A stretch of 64,000 nt of DNA from Streptomyces sp. NRRL B-1347 (lineage in GTDB: Bacteria > Actinomycetota > Actinomycetes > Streptomycetales > Streptomycetaceae): NCBI RefSeq assembly GCF_000720325.1, contig NZ_JOJM01000002.1:62001-126000 (forward strand). The letters are read 5' to 3'. Positions within the stretch are counted from its first letter, which is position 1. Each line of letters opens with the position of its first letter. Both the position numbers and the translations under genes were made by a program. Shown here piece by piece: positions 27,982 to 37,388 of this stretch. The notes beneath the pieces are model-generated. The model was not told the origin of the DNA. It saw only the letters and a program-made list of their open reading frames with translations, and searched no databases.

Positions 27982-30900
27982 ATGCGGGACAGCCACCGGG
28001 CCGAAGCCGAGCGCCTGTTGGCACGGGCGGTCGAGGAAGAGGTCCGGCGCACCGGCGGCCGCACCGACGGCAACGTGCTGCTCTCCCGGGCGCGGGCCTC
28101 CCTGGACGCCATGGAGCAGACGGCGGCCGAGGAGTACGAGGCGTACACCCGGGCCCTGGATGAGTCGGCGGCCGGGCAGCTGACGTTCGGTCAGCGGTAT
28201 GCGAAAGAGGCGGCCGGGACGCCGCTGCTCGTCGTGGCCGTCGCCGCCGTCGCCGCGTGCGTGGCCGACCTCGTGCTCGGCACCGGCGGCGGCACCGCGC
28301 TCGGCGCGGGCGGCGCCGTCGCGGTCGCCGGGTTCGCCGCGACCGTGGTGAAGGTGACGGCGGCCCACGTCCCGGCCGCCCAGCGGCACGCGGGCACGGT
28401 CCACCAGCCCGGCGGCCCCGAGCAGCTCCGGCTCCAGTGGCTGACGGCCCTGGAGGTGCGGGGCATCAGGCCGTTCCTCGACCAGCAGCGGGTGCTTACG
28501 GCGGCGACGGCGGGCGGCGTCGGCGGCACGCGCGCCGCGCAGCAGAAGCGGGCGCCGCAGCTGCGCGGCGCCGACAAGAGCGCGGCCGCCAAGCGGCGCA
28601 CCGTCCTGGAGCAGTCCTTCGCGCAACTCCCGCAGCCGGACGGCGAGTTCGCGGGCCGACGGGCCGAGCTCGGGCGGATCGCCCAGTGGGTGCACGCGGC
28701 CCGGGCCAGCACCCAGACCAAGCCGACGGTGGTGGTCCTGCACGGCGCGCCGGGCGCGGGCCGGTCCTCGCTCGCGGTGCGGTCCGCGCACGACCTGAAG
28801 GACCAGTTCCGCGGGGCCTGCGTGGTGGACCTGCGCGGCGAGAGCCCCGACACGCCGCCGCTGTCCACGCGCGACGCCCTCCTGCACCTCCTGAACCGCC
28901 TGGGCGCCCCGCGCGAACAGCTCCTCTTCCGGGAGCGCTCGACGCAGGAGCAGCAGGTCAAGCGGCTCAGCGAGCTCTACCACCAGCACCTCACCGGCCT
29001 GGAGGTCGTCATCGTCCTGGACGACGCGAGCGACCCCGAGCAGGTGCGCACCCTGGTGCCCGAGCGCTCCGACAGCCTCGTCCTCGTCACCGCCCGCAAG
29101 CCCCTCGACCTGCCCGCCGACCTGCCCGCGTGGGTGCACCAGCTGGCGGTGGACGCGCTGGACGACGCCGGGGCCGAGCAGCTCATCCGGCAGGTGGCGC
29201 AGGACCTGCCGGAGCCGTACGACGCCCAGTCCCTGGACCGGCTGCGGGAGCTGTGCGCCGGGCTTCCGCTCGCGCTGCGCGTCGCGGGCTCCGCGCTCGG
29301 GCCGCGCACCCCCGAGGCGCTCATCGCCGACCTCGCCGCGTACGGACCCGTCGAACCGGTCGAGCGCACCCTGTGGCTGCGCTACAGCGACCAGCCCGAG
29401 GCCGCGCGCCGCCTGCTTCGGCGCCTCGCCCTCGCCGGGCGGGCCTCGCTCGGCACCGCCGCGGCGGCCGCGCTGCTCGGCGCCGACGAACAGGAGGCGG
29501 CCCGGCAGCTCACCGCGCTGTCCCGCGCGGGCCTCGTCGACCACGTGCGCGCCAGCCGCTACCGGCTGCACGACATCGTCCGCTCCTTCGCCCAGGCCCG
29601 GCTCGCCGACGAGGAGGAGCCGGCCGAGCGCAGCGCCGCGCAGGAACGTCTCATCGTCAGCTACGGCGAGCTCGCCGACTCCGTGATCCGCCTCGTCGAC
29701 GGCAAGACGTCCACGCGCGCGGACCACTTCGGGCAGCACGGCTTCACCTCCCTGGACGCGGCCCTTCGCTGGCTCGACGACGAGTCGAGCTTCATCACGG
29801 CCGCCCTGCGGCACGCCGAGGGCGTCGAGCCCCGGGCCGTGCTCGGGCTGCTCGGCGCGCTGTGCGACTACTGCCTGCTGCGCGGCGACCTCTACCGCCT
29901 GGGCGAGATCAGCGAGCTCGCGCAGGCGGTCGACCAGGGCCTGCTCGGCCGGAACGTGAAGTGGCGCACCGGCATCGCGGCCCGCCACCTGGGCGAGCTC
30001 GACCAGGCCCGGTCCACCCTCGCCTCGGTCGTGGACCTCTACTTCGAGGCCCACCAGGACGCGGGGGCCGCCCGCGCCCTCGGCTCGCTCGGCATCACCC
30101 TGCACCACCAGGGCAACCTCTCCGAGGCCGCGGCCCGGCTCCGCGAGGCCCTGGACCTCCAGGTCGCGGACGAACTGGCGGGCGACCGCGGCTGGACCCT
30201 GCACGCGCTCGCCGCCGTGGAACGCGACCGCTCCCGGCTCTCCGAGGCGCAGGAGATGCTGCTCACGGCCCTCGAACTGCACCGCGGCAGCGAGTCCGTG
30301 CACGGCGAGGCCTGGGCGCACTTCCAGCTGGGCCAGGTGTGCCTGCGCATGGGCGACGTACCGCGCGCGGAGACCGAACTGCGCCGGGCGCTCGATCTGT
30401 ACCGGCGCACGCGGGACGCGCGCGGCGAGGCCTGGGCGCTCACCCAGCTGGCCCGCGCCCGGCTCGTCGCGGGCGACCCCTCCCCCGCGGTCGACGGCCT
30501 GCGCCAGGCGGTCTCCCGGCACCGCGACAACGAGGACGCGCGCGGCGAGGCCTGGTCCCTCTACTACCTGGGCCAGGCCCTGGAGGAGACCGGCGTCCTC
30601 GACCAGGCGGTACGGGACCTGGAGCGGGCCCGCACCATGTTCTCCCGCATGCGCGACGTCTACGGCCTGGCCTGCGCCCGCCACCACTCGGCCCGCGTCA
30701 CCCGCGACCAGCGCGCCGCCCAGACCGGCTCGCTGCGCAACTCCGGCTTCGCCCGGCAGCTCCTGGTCGACGCGCGGGCCGACTTCCAGCGCATCGGCGT
30801 CGCCCACGGCGAGGGCTGGACCTGCCTCGAACTCGCCGTCATCGACGCGGGCAACGCCCGGACGCAGGCGGCCCTCGCCCTGTGCGACGACGCCATCTCG

Positions 30901-31209
30901 CTGTTCGCCTCGTACGGCGACCGGCGCGGCGAGGACTGGGCCCACTTCCTGCGCGCCACGCTGCTGCCGTACGCGTCCCCCGGCGGCTGGGACATCGGCG
31001 TCGCTGTCGCCCAGGAGGAGCTCGCCCAGCTCACCCGCACCGCGCATCCGCTGCGGGACGCCAAGCTCGACGGCTACACGGAGGCGTACCAGCTGTTCCT
31101 GGAGCGGAAGGCGGAGCTGGAGACCGGCTGGCAGGGGTGGCGGCTCGGCATGACGCCCGACCGGCACGCCAGAGAGATCATGGGGGTTTCCGTGACGCCC
31201 CCTCAGTGA
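27982..31209 (+). CDS. Membrane-anchored STAND (NB-ARC-like) NTPase with C-terminal TPRs
   Basis: 1075 residues from an ATG at 27982 (AGGGGG at good distance). Order: helical N-terminus (1-70); two hydrophobic helices (about 80-100, 105-128) that should anchor it in the membrane; NTPase module with Walker [11 protein letters not shown] (254-263) in which the usual Lys is Arg261; Walker B VVIVLDD (about 342-348); LVTAR sensor; GLPLAL (about 428); winged-helix end with RYRLHD, an MHD-like motif at 529-531; then TPRs from about 600 to 1000 carrying repeated RGEAW-type helices. This is the architecture of NLR/STAND signal switches, which sense a ligand with the repeats and oligomerise. It is the first gene of an operon with a sister TPR protein, a CHAT protease and a hydrolase. 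The K-to-R change leaves ATP hydrolysis uncertain. Confidence 0.85.
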   Translation: MRDSHRAEAERLLARAVEEEVRRTGGRTDGNVLLSRARASLDAMEQTAAEEYEAYTRALDESAAGQLTFGQRYAKEAAGTPLLVVAVAAVAACVADLVLGTGGGTALGAGGAVAVAGFAATVVKVTAAHVPAAQRHAGTVHQPGGPEQLRLQWLTALEVRGIRPFLDQQRVLTAATAGGVGGTRAAQQKRAPQLRGADKSAAAKRRTVLEQSFAQLPQPDGEFAGRRAELGRIAQWVHAARASTQTKPTVVVLHGAPGAGRSSLAVRSAHDLKDQFRGACVVDLRGESPDTPPLSTRDALLHLLNRLGAPREQLLFRERSTQEQQVKRLSELYHQHLTGLEVVIVLDDASDPEQVRTLVPERSDSLVLVTARKPLDLPADLPAWVHQLAVDALDDAGAEQLIRQVAQDLPEPYDAQSLDRLRELCAGLPLALRVAGSALGPRTPEALIADLAAYGPVEPVERTLWLRYSDQPEAARRLLRRLALAGRASLGTAAAAALLGADEQEAARQLTALSRAGLVDHVRASRYRLHDIVRSFAQARLADEEEPAERSAAQERLIVSYGELADSVIRLVDGKTSTRADHFGQHGFTSLDAALRWLDDESSFITAALRHAEGVEPRAVLGLLGALCDYCLLRGDLYRLGEISELAQAVDQGLLGRNVKWRTGIAARHLGELDQARSTLASVVDLYFEAHQDAGAARALGSLGITLHHQGNLSEAAARLREALDLQVADELAGDRGWTLHALAAVERDRSRLSEAQEMLLTALELHRGSESVHGEAWAHFQLGQVCLRMGDVPRAETELRRALDLYRRTRDARGEAWALTQLARARLVAGDPSPAVDGLRQAVSRHRDNEDARGEAWSLYYLGQALEETGVLDQAVRDLERARTMFSRMRDVYGLACARHHSARVTRDQRAAQTGSLRNSGFARQLLVDARADFQRIGVAHGEGWTCLELAVIDAGNARTQAALALCDDAISLFASYGDRRGEDWAHFLRATLLPYASPGGWDIGVAVAQEELAQLTRTAHPLRDAKLDGYTEAYQLFLERKAELETGWQGWRLGMTPDRHAREIMGVSVTPPQ

Positions 31210-31262
31210 GCGCGCGATAGTGGGGCGTTGAGCGGCCGGGGCCGTCTGAGGGGGTGGGCGTG

Positions 31263-33725
31263 ATGGGCGGCTGGGTACCGGACGCGCTCGGCCCGTTCCG
31301 CGGGCCGCGGCGCGAGGAGGGCCTGCCCGGACAGGTGCGCGCCTTCCTGCGGCGGCGCCCGGGGTCCGCGCTCCTCGAGCTGTACGGCCCTCAGCCGCTG
31401 CGCACGTCGGCGTTCGCGGCCCGGCTCGCCCGGTTCTCCCGGGACGCGGCGTCACGGTGGCGGTCCGACCCCGTGTGGCTGGCGGTGGGCCCGACGGACG
31501 CGGCGGCGCCGGACCGGCTGCTGCTGCGGCTGCTGGAACAGACGTTGAAGGAGGAGCCGCCCGTCAGCGGTTCGCTGTACGACGTTCCGCTGGTGCTTTC
31601 CCGCCTGCGGACGGCCGAGCCCGAGCGGCTGACCGACGAGCTGCCCGGTCTCTTCCGCGCGCGCCTCGCGCGGAAGAGGCTGACGGTGGTGCTCGACGGC
31701 GTGCCCGACGGGGAGCCGGGCGCCGACCTGCTGCGGCTCGCCGAACGACTCGTCCAGGACACCGAATCACACGTCGTCGCCGTCTCGCACCAACCGCACG
31801 CCGGGCTCGGGGAGTCCTGGGCCCGCTGTGAGGTGGCGGCCGCCGAGCCCGAAGCGCCGGACAGGCCGGTCGGCCGCTCCACGAGCGTCCTGTTGTCCGC
31901 CCTCAGGCGCTGGGAAGGCGAAGAGTTCGACGCGTCGGTGACCGGCGCGCTCGTACCGCCGCTCTCGGACCGGCGACGCCACGAGGAGCTTCGGGAGCTG
32001 ACCTCCCACGGATGGATCCAGCAGACGCGGCCCGGCTGGTACCGGCGAACCGGCTCCCGGACCGCGCCCGGCACGTCGGGCCTGGACCGGCCCCTGGCCC
32101 AGGCCGTGCTCGCGGACACGGTGGACCCGCTCCCGGGAGCCGACGCGTACACCGACCTGTTGGTACGGCTGCTGCGCCGGGGCGCACCTGAGGGCGCGGC
32201 ACTCCTCGAACGCCTGGAGCCCCGACTGATCACCCAACAGGGGCTGTTCCAGTTCCACAGGGCCAAGCAGACCCTGTGGCGCGCGACCGGTGGCTGGAAG
32301 CCCCTGCGCGTCACGGCTGCCGTCGCCGTCCGGGAGACGGGGCGGCCCCGGCAGGCCATGGAGGCCCTGGAGCGGCTCGGCGGACCGCGCGCCGGCCGGG
32401 AAATCGCCGTCACCCTGCGCTACTTGGGCGAGCTGCCCTTCGCCGTGGGGGCACTCGACGCCCTTGAGGCGTCGAGTCCGGGCCCCCGCACCGCTCCGGA
32501 CGGCTGGGTCCTGCACACGCGGGCCGCCATCCAGTGCGACCAGGGCCGCCTCAAGGGCACGGAGCGGCTCCTGCGCCGGGCCGTGGAGGCCCACCAGGTG
32601 CACGGGGACGTGCGCGGCGAGGCCTGGGCCGTGCACCACTACGGCCGACTGCGGCTCCTGCGCGGTGACGTGGAGGAGGCCCGCAAGGTCCTGGAGGACG
32701 CCCGGAACAGGTTCACCGGCCTCGGCGACCTCCAGGGCGAGGCCTGGACCGGGACCGAGCTGGGCAGGGCGGCCCTCTTACGGGGGGACGCCGAGGAGGC
32801 CGTCGAGATCCTCACAGAGGCCAGGGGGCAGCACGTCACGAACGGGGACGTGCGGGGCGAGTCCTGGACGGCTCTGTACCTGGGCGTGGCGCACGCGGTC
32901 TCGGGCCGCCTCGAGGAAGCCGTGCCGACGCTCGATCAGGCACGCCGCGGCTTCTCCGACGCAGGCGACGTGCTGGGGCGGGCGTGGGCCGACCACTGTC
33001 TCGGGACCCTGCCCGCCTACGTCAGCGAGGACCGGGCGGCCGCGGAGGCGGAACTGGACGCGGCGCTCAGGAGGTTCCGCCAGGTCGAGTGCCCCCACGG
33101 GGTGGCGTGGACGCTCCTGGAACAGGCCGCCCCCTGGCGGCACGAAGGACACGTCGCCTACGGGCCCCTCGACCAGGCACTGCGGATCTTCGAGACCATC
33201 GACGACCCCTCCGGGGTGCGCTGGAGCGGCGGCTGGGCGCCGGGCCGCGCCGTGGGCTCCGTCCCCCTCACCGCCCGCCTCACCATCCCCGACCCCGGCA
33301 CGGAGTTCGACCACGCCGCCCTGTCCCCCGCCACACACGCGTGCGTCCGCCTCCGTCTCCTCGACGACCGCTCCACCGCGGGCACGGCGTCCCGGATCGC
33401 GCTGCGGATCCAGCCGGGCCCCGAGCACCCGTGGTCGGACCGGGCCGCCGCGCTCCCCTGGCTCACCGTCCGCGTCACGCCGCTCACCGGCGCCGACGTC
33501 GAGCCCGCGCACGCGGTGACGCTGCGGCCCTCGCCCCGCGAGGCGGACGCCGCCGAGTTCCTGTTCACGCCCCGCCGCGCGGGCCGGCACCGGCTGCTGT
33601 TCACCGTCGAGCACCTGGCGACGGCGACCGTGCTCCAGGAGGTCGAGACGTACATCGACGTCGTCGAGGGCGACGGCGAAGGCCCCCGCTCCGGCCACGC
33701 GCCCGAAGCCCTGCGGAGGTCCTGA
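31263..33725 (+). CDS. Degenerate STAND-like TPR protein
   Basis: 820 residues; ATG at 31263 with GAGGGGG eight bases upstream (GTG at 31254 or 31260 also possible). Where a P-loop should be, the sequence reads LYGPQPLRTS (40-49), so the Gly-Lys pair is lost; a Walker B-like LTVVLDG survives. The middle holds TPRs with the same RGEAW signature as the upstream gene, so the two are related and may bind the same kind of ligand. The last 150 residues form a beta-rich domain (ARLTIPDPG ... HRLLFTVEHL ... ETYIDV). It is likely a non-hydrolysing partner or adaptor. It contains a TTA leucine codon at 32778-32780, the only in-frame one I noticed in this window, so translation may depend on the bldA tRNA. 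Confidence 0.75.
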   Translation: MGGWVPDALGPFRGPRREEGLPGQVRAFLRRRPGSALLELYGPQPLRTSAFAARLARFSRDAASRWRSDPVWLAVGPTDAAAPDRLLLRLLEQTLKEEPPVSGSLYDVPLVLSRLRTAEPERLTDELPGLFRARLARKRLTVVLDGVPDGEPGADLLRLAERLVQDTESHVVAVSHQPHAGLGESWARCEVAAAEPEAPDRPVGRSTSVLLSALRRWEGEEFDASVTGALVPPLSDRRRHEELRELTSHGWIQQTRPGWYRRTGSRTAPGTSGLDRPLAQAVLADTVDPLPGADAYTDLLVRLLRRGAPEGAALLERLEPRLITQQGLFQFHRAKQTLWRATGGWKPLRVTAAVAVRETGRPRQAMEALERLGGPRAGREIAVTLRYLGELPFAVGALDALEASSPGPRTAPDGWVLHTRAAIQCDQGRLKGTERLLRRAVEAHQVHGDVRGEAWAVHHYGRLRLLRGDVEEARKVLEDARNRFTGLGDLQGEAWTGTELGRAALLRGDAEEAVEILTEARGQHVTNGDVRGESWTALYLGVAHAVSGRLEEAVPTLDQARRGFSDAGDVLGRAWADHCLGTLPAYVSEDRAAAEAELDAALRRFRQVECPHGVAWTLLEQAAPWRHEGHVAYGPLDQALRIFETIDDPSGVRWSGGWAPGRAVGSVPLTARLTIPDPGTEFDHAALSPATHACVRLRLLDDRSTAGTASRIALRIQPGPEHPWSDRAAALPWLTVRVTPLTGADVEPAHAVTLRPSPREADAAEFLFTPRRAGRHRLLFTVEHLATATVLQEVETYIDVVEGDGEGPRSGHAPEALRRS
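32778..32780 (+). promoter_or_regulatory. In-frame TTA codon (possible bldA control point)
   Basis: The codons around it read GCC CTC TTA CGG, giving Ala-Leu-Leu-Arg within a TPR. In Streptomyces TTA is read by the bldA tRNA, abundant mainly late in development, so TTA-containing genes are often delayed until aerial growth or secondary metabolism. Confidence 0.85.
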
Positions 33726-33731
33726 GTCCCC

Positions 33732-35027
33732 ATGGCCCACGACCTCCCCGCCCGCGTCGTCCAGGACCCCAGCCGCGGCTACACCCGGCTGCCCCGGAAC
33801 GTCATCCGCCGCCCCGACCTCGTCGTCGGCTTCGACGGACGGCGCGCGGACGAACCCATGCGCGCCTGGATGTACGGACCCGCCGTGCCGTCGCTCAGCG
33901 GCTCCGAGCACACGGTGACGCTGCGGGCGCGGCCCGGCGAGGTACGGGCCGTGGCGGCGCGCCTCCGGCAGGTGTGGAAGGACGAGTTCGTGGCCCTGCG
34001 GCCGGTGGACGCGGACGGGCTGCCGCGCGGCGCGCCCTTCCCGTACGCCAGCCGCGTCGACCTCACCGGCGAGGACGGGGCCGAGCTGCGCGCCGCCGTG
34101 GACCGGCTCGCTCGGTACGGGGCGCAGCTGCTGTTCGACGTGCTCCTCGGCGGCGAGGACGAGGCCCTGAAGCTGTTCCGCGGCTTCCTCGCGGACGCGC
34201 TGGGCCACGAGGAGCCGCTGCGCGTCCGCTTCCACTCCGACCTGTTCCTGCCGTGGCCCATGCTGTGCCTGCCCGCCACCGCCTCCGGGGAGCCGGAGAG
34301 CCCCTCCCTGGCGGGCGTGTTCGGCCGGTTCCTCGGCTACCGGCACCAGATCGAGCAGACCGGCGGCGACGCCTACGCACGCGTGGCCGACGACCGCGAC
34401 CCGCCGCCCCGCGCGGCCCCCGCCGTGAGCCTCAACCACGACACCGCCGTGGACGCGGCGGGCCTGACCAGGGCCGCCGACGTCGCGGCCGCCCTGGCCG
34501 CGGGCGGCGACCTGGTGGAGCGCACCACCCGGGGCGAGCTGGAGCGCGCCCTGGGCGACCGGCTCCTGGACGAGCAGCTGATGTACTTCTGGTGCCACGG
34601 CCACTTCACCGCGCCCGGCGACGAGGCCCCGTACCTCGTCCTGAAGCTGACCGACCAGCTCGCCATCGACGGCTACACGCTGCGCGCCCACCGCCCGCCC
34701 CCGCACGCCTGCGTGCCCTTCCGCCCCTTCGTACTGCTCAACGCCTGCTACGCGGGCCTGCCGGGCAACGCCGACCTCGCCTACCTCGGCCGGGCCCTGT
34801 TCGACGCGGGCGCGTGCGGGGTGCTCGGGCCGCAGATCGAGATGCCGCAGCGGTTCGCCGCCGAGTACGCGCTCGCGTTCGTCACCCGCTATCTGACCGG
34901 CGAGGAGACCGCGGGCGCGATCGCCCATGCCCTGACCCGGTACTTCGCCGACACCTGGCACAACCCGCTGGGACTCGCGTACGCGCTGCACAGCGGCATG
35001 GACAGCAGGCTGGAGCGGACCGCGTGA
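33732..35027 (+). CDS. CHAT-domain caspase-like cysteine protease
   Basis: 431 residues; ATG at 33732 only six bases after the previous stop, with GGAGG inside the preceding gene, so the two are coupled. The C-terminal half is a CHAT (caspase HetF-associated with TPRs) peptidase: the catalytic His is H289 in FWCHGHF and the catalytic Cys is C339 in LLNACYAG, each after a hydrophobic strand. Downstream FDAGACGVLGPQ and FVTRYLTGEE match the CHAT core. The N-terminal 200 residues (FHSDLFLPWPMLCLP at its end) form a separate domain. CHAT proteases cleave partner proteins when released by an associated sensor; known examples activate gasdermins or act in type III-E CRISPR. The likely regulators are the two TPR proteins upstream, and the hydrolase downstream is a candidate target. 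Confidence 0.88.
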   Translation: MAHDLPARVVQDPSRGYTRLPRNVIRRPDLVVGFDGRRADEPMRAWMYGPAVPSLSGSEHTVTLRARPGEVRAVAARLRQVWKDEFVALRPVDADGLPRGAPFPYASRVDLTGEDGAELRAAVDRLARYGAQLLFDVLLGGEDEALKLFRGFLADALGHEEPLRVRFHSDLFLPWPMLCLPATASGEPESPSLAGVFGRFLGYRHQIEQTGGDAYARVADDRDPPPRAAPAVSLNHDTAVDAAGLTRAADVAAALAAGGDLVERTTRGELERALGDRLLDEQLMYFWCHGHFTAPGDEAPYLVLKLTDQLAIDGYTLRAHRPPPHACVPFRPFVLLNACYAGLPGNADLAYLGRALFDAGACGVLGPQIEMPQRFAAEYALAFVTRYLTGEETAGAIAHALTRYFADTWHNPLGLAYALHSGMDSRLERTA

Positions 35028-36109
35028 CGGCGGCAGGGGACGGGGACGTGGACGGTGACGGCCCGGGCGAGGCGGCCGCCGTCGTCGACCTCGACGAGCG
35101 CGGCTGGCCGCTGCGGGCCACGCGCGACGGGCCGCGGCCCGTGCCGCCGGCCGGCCTCCTCGACCACTTCGCGGCCCGGCTCACCCCGCCGCCGTGGGCG
35201 ACGGACGTCGTCGTGTACGTGCACGGGTGGCAGACGTCGCCCACGTCGTCCCGGCAGGCCGTGGCCGAGCTCCTGTGCCTGGTGGAGCGACAGCTGGCGC
35301 GGCGGCCGGGCCTTTACCCACGCCTAGGCGGGGCGGCGGACGCGCGGCCCGGCGCGGCGGCCGACGCCCGGCCCGGCGGGGCGGCGGGCCGGGGCTTCGC
35401 GCCCTGGCCGGTGCTGATCCGCTGGCCCTCCCGCTCGCTGCCCTCGCTCGGCGGCTACCGCCGCATCCGGGACCGCGCGCACGCCATGAGCGCGGAAGGG
35501 CACGCGGCCCACGTCATCGGGCAGCTGCTCGGCTATCTGGACGCCCGGCGCGGGGACCCGCGCCACGCGCCGGTCCTGGCCGGCCGGGGCGGCCAGTACC
35601 TGCACCTCGTCGGGCACTCCTTCGGCTGCCGCCTGCTGTGCGAGGCGGTGCAGTGGGCGGCCGCGCCACCGGGCGGCACGCTCGGCTGGAGCACGCCCGC
35701 GCCGCCGGGGCGGCCGTTCACCGTGGACTCGATGCTGCTGTTCCAGATGGCCGCGCCGCGCGACGCCTTCGCCACGACGTTCACGGAACTCGCCGGGGCG
35801 CCGCTGCGCGGCCCGGTCGTGGCGACGTACGCGCAGGGCGACCGGGCCACCGGCTTCTGGCACCTGCGGGCCGAGAAGCGGACGGGCATCGGGCACGCGG
35901 GCATCGGCACGGCGCCCGCGCCCGTCTCCGGCATCCGGATGCGGGGCACGGGCGAGGCCTATCCGCACGCCGCCCTCGACCACCGGTTCGTCAGCGTCGA
36001 CGCGAGCCACGTGTTCGTGCGCGGGCGCGGCCCGGCGGGCGCGCACTCCGACCATCTGCGGCCGGAGTCCGCGCACCTGCTGCTGTCACTGGCGGACCAC
36101 TCGCGCTGA
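35024..36109 (+). CDS. Alpha/beta-hydrolase (lipase-like), last gene of the STAND-CHAT operon
   Basis: 361 residues. The GTG at 35024 overlaps the CHAT stop (GTGA), so the genes are translationally coupled. The fold is a serine alpha/beta-hydrolase: VVVYVHGWQTSP gives the oxyanion strand near 62-73, and LHLVGHSFG gives the nucleophile S199. A C-terminal DASHVFVRG provides a candidate catalytic His. About 40 residues between the first strands are a Gly/Ala/Arg-rich low-complexity insert with two ADARPG repeats, a flexible and probably protease-accessible loop. No signal peptide or membrane helix is present. In this context it may be a lipase or esterase effector switched on by CHAT cleavage; that is inference. 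No closer family could be named. Confidence 0.75.
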   Translation: MTAAGDGDVDGDGPGEAAAVVDLDERGWPLRATRDGPRPVPPAGLLDHFAARLTPPPWATDVVVYVHGWQTSPTSSRQAVAELLCLVERQLARRPGLYPRLGGAADARPGAAADARPGGAAGRGFAPWPVLIRWPSRSLPSLGGYRRIRDRAHAMSAEGHAAHVIGQLLGYLDARRGDPRHAPVLAGRGGQYLHLVGHSFGCRLLCEAVQWAAAPPGGTLGWSTPAPPGRPFTVDSMLLFQMAAPRDAFATTFTELAGAPLRGPVVATYAQGDRATGFWHLRAEKRTGIGHAGIGTAPAPVSGIRMRGTGEAYPHAALDHRFVSVDASHVFVRGRGPAGAHSDHLRPESAHLLLSLADHSR

Positions 36110-36132
36110 GCCCGCCGGCCGGCCGGGCGGGG

Positions 36133-36384
36133 TCAGCCCCGCTTGGCCTTGGCCTCGCCGGCGTCGACCGGCTCGCCGGAACCGGCACCCGCGTCGGCGG
36201 CCGAGTCCGGGGACTCCTTGAAGTCGACCTTGCTCATGTGCCGGTTCATCGACTTCATCAGCCGCCACACGGCAAGGGCCATCACCGCGAAGACGATGAA
36301 ACCGAGGACACCGGGGGTCACCTTGTTCTCGTCCACCTCCTTGGCGAGGGGGACGAGATGCGTCATTGCCAGGCTTGCGCTCAT
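36133..36384 (-). CDS. Small single-helix membrane protein downstream of mca
   Basis: 83 residues. Its ATG directly abuts the mca stop (TAAATG), so it is coupled to mca. A short N-terminus leads to one membrane helix at about 27-42 (VLGFIVFAVMALAVWRLM), followed by a charged tail ending in an Ala/Gly/Glu/Lys-rich stretch. It is the positional counterpart of M. tuberculosis Rv1083, also a small protein beside mca. The function is unknown; a membrane partner for mycothiol detoxification is a guess from linkage. Confidence 0.82.
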   Translation of the reverse strand: MSASLAMTHLVPLAKEVDENKVTPGVLGFIVFAVMALAVWRLMKSMNRHMSKVDFKESPDSAADAGAGSGEPVDAGEAKAKRG

Positions 36385-37266
36385 TTAGGCATTGTCGCGG
36401 ATGCCCGCGAAGAGGTCGTCCTCGGGGAGGGAGGTATCGACGAGGGACTTCGCCAGCTCGTACTCCTCGGTGGGCCAGACCTCCTTCTGGACGTCCATCG
36501 GAACCCGGAACCAGCCGCCGTCGGGGTCGATCTGCGTGGCGTGCGCGATCAGCGCCTTGTCGCGGATCTCATAGAACTCCGCGCACGGCACGTGCGTGGT
36601 GAGCGTGCGCTCGACCCGCTCGAACTCGTCCCAGCGCTTGAGCCACTCGCCGTACGGGGACTCCAGGCCGCGGTCCAGCATCGCCTGGTGCAGGGCCTCG
36701 GTGCGGGGGCGGTTGAAGCCCTGGTTGTAGTAGAGCTTCTGCGGCTGGAAGGCCGGGCCGAACTCGCCCTCCGGGTATTTCTCGGCGTCCGCCGCGCCCT
36801 CGAAGGCCACCATCGAGATCTTGTGGGTCATGATGTGGTCCGGGTGCGGATACCCGCCGTTCTCGTCGTACGTGGTGATGACCTGCGGCCGGAACGAGCG
36901 GATCTGCTTCACCAGCTCGCCCGCCGCCTTGTCCACGTCCTCCAGGGCGAAGCAGCCCTCCGGCAGCGGTGGCAGCGGGTCGCCCTCGGGCAGGCCCGAG
37001 TCCACGAAGCCCAGCCACTCCTGCTTGACGCCGAGGATCTCGCGGGCCTCGTCCATCTCCTTCTTGCGGACCTCGTGGATGTGCTCCTGGATGTACGTGT
37101 CGCCCTGGAGCTTGGGGTTGAGGATGTCGCCGCGCTCCCCGCCCGTGCACGTCACCACGAGCACGTCCACCCCTTCGGACACGTACTTCGCCATGGTGGC
37201 CGCGCCCTTGCTCGACTCGTCGTCGGGGTGGGCGTGAACGGCCATCAGTCGCAGCTGCTCAGTCAA
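36385..37266 (-). CDS. mca: Mycothiol S-conjugate amidase
   Basis: 293 residues when started at the TTG at 37266, which has GAGGA seven bases upstream and gives the exact family length and the family N-terminus (TEQLRLMAVHAHPDDES). An ATG at 37302 would add 12 residues. The zinc site is AHPDDES (His, Asp, Asp) plus the later HPDH (YPHPDHIMTHK) of the LmbE/PIG-L fold. Mca cleaves mycothiol-toxin conjugates to a mercapturic acid and GlcN-Ins, an actinobacterial detoxification step. The gene is coupled to the small membrane protein gene downstream and divergent from the DUF4307 gene. Confidence 0.95.
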   Translation of the reverse strand: MTEQLRLMAVHAHPDDESSKGAATMAKYVSEGVDVLVVTCTGGERGDILNPKLQGDTYIQEHIHEVRKKEMDEAREILGVKQEWLGFVDSGLPEGDPLPPLPEGCFALEDVDKAAGELVKQIRSFRPQVITTYDENGGYPHPDHIMTHKISMVAFEGAADAEKYPEGEFGPAFQPQKLYYNQGFNRPRTEALHQAMLDRGLESPYGEWLKRWDEFERVERTLTTHVPCAEFYEIRDKALIAHATQIDPDGGWFRVPMDVQKEVWPTEEYELAKSLVDTSLPEDDLFAGIRDNA

Positions 37267-37388
37267 GACTCGATCCTCGGTGAATTGGGCGCCCTCGGTC
37301 ATCCACTGCAATGGGCGGCTTCTATAGTGACGGAATCGGGGGGTGGAAAATTCCGGCACCCCTGTCCAGTGTCCAGTGGAGGACGAGC

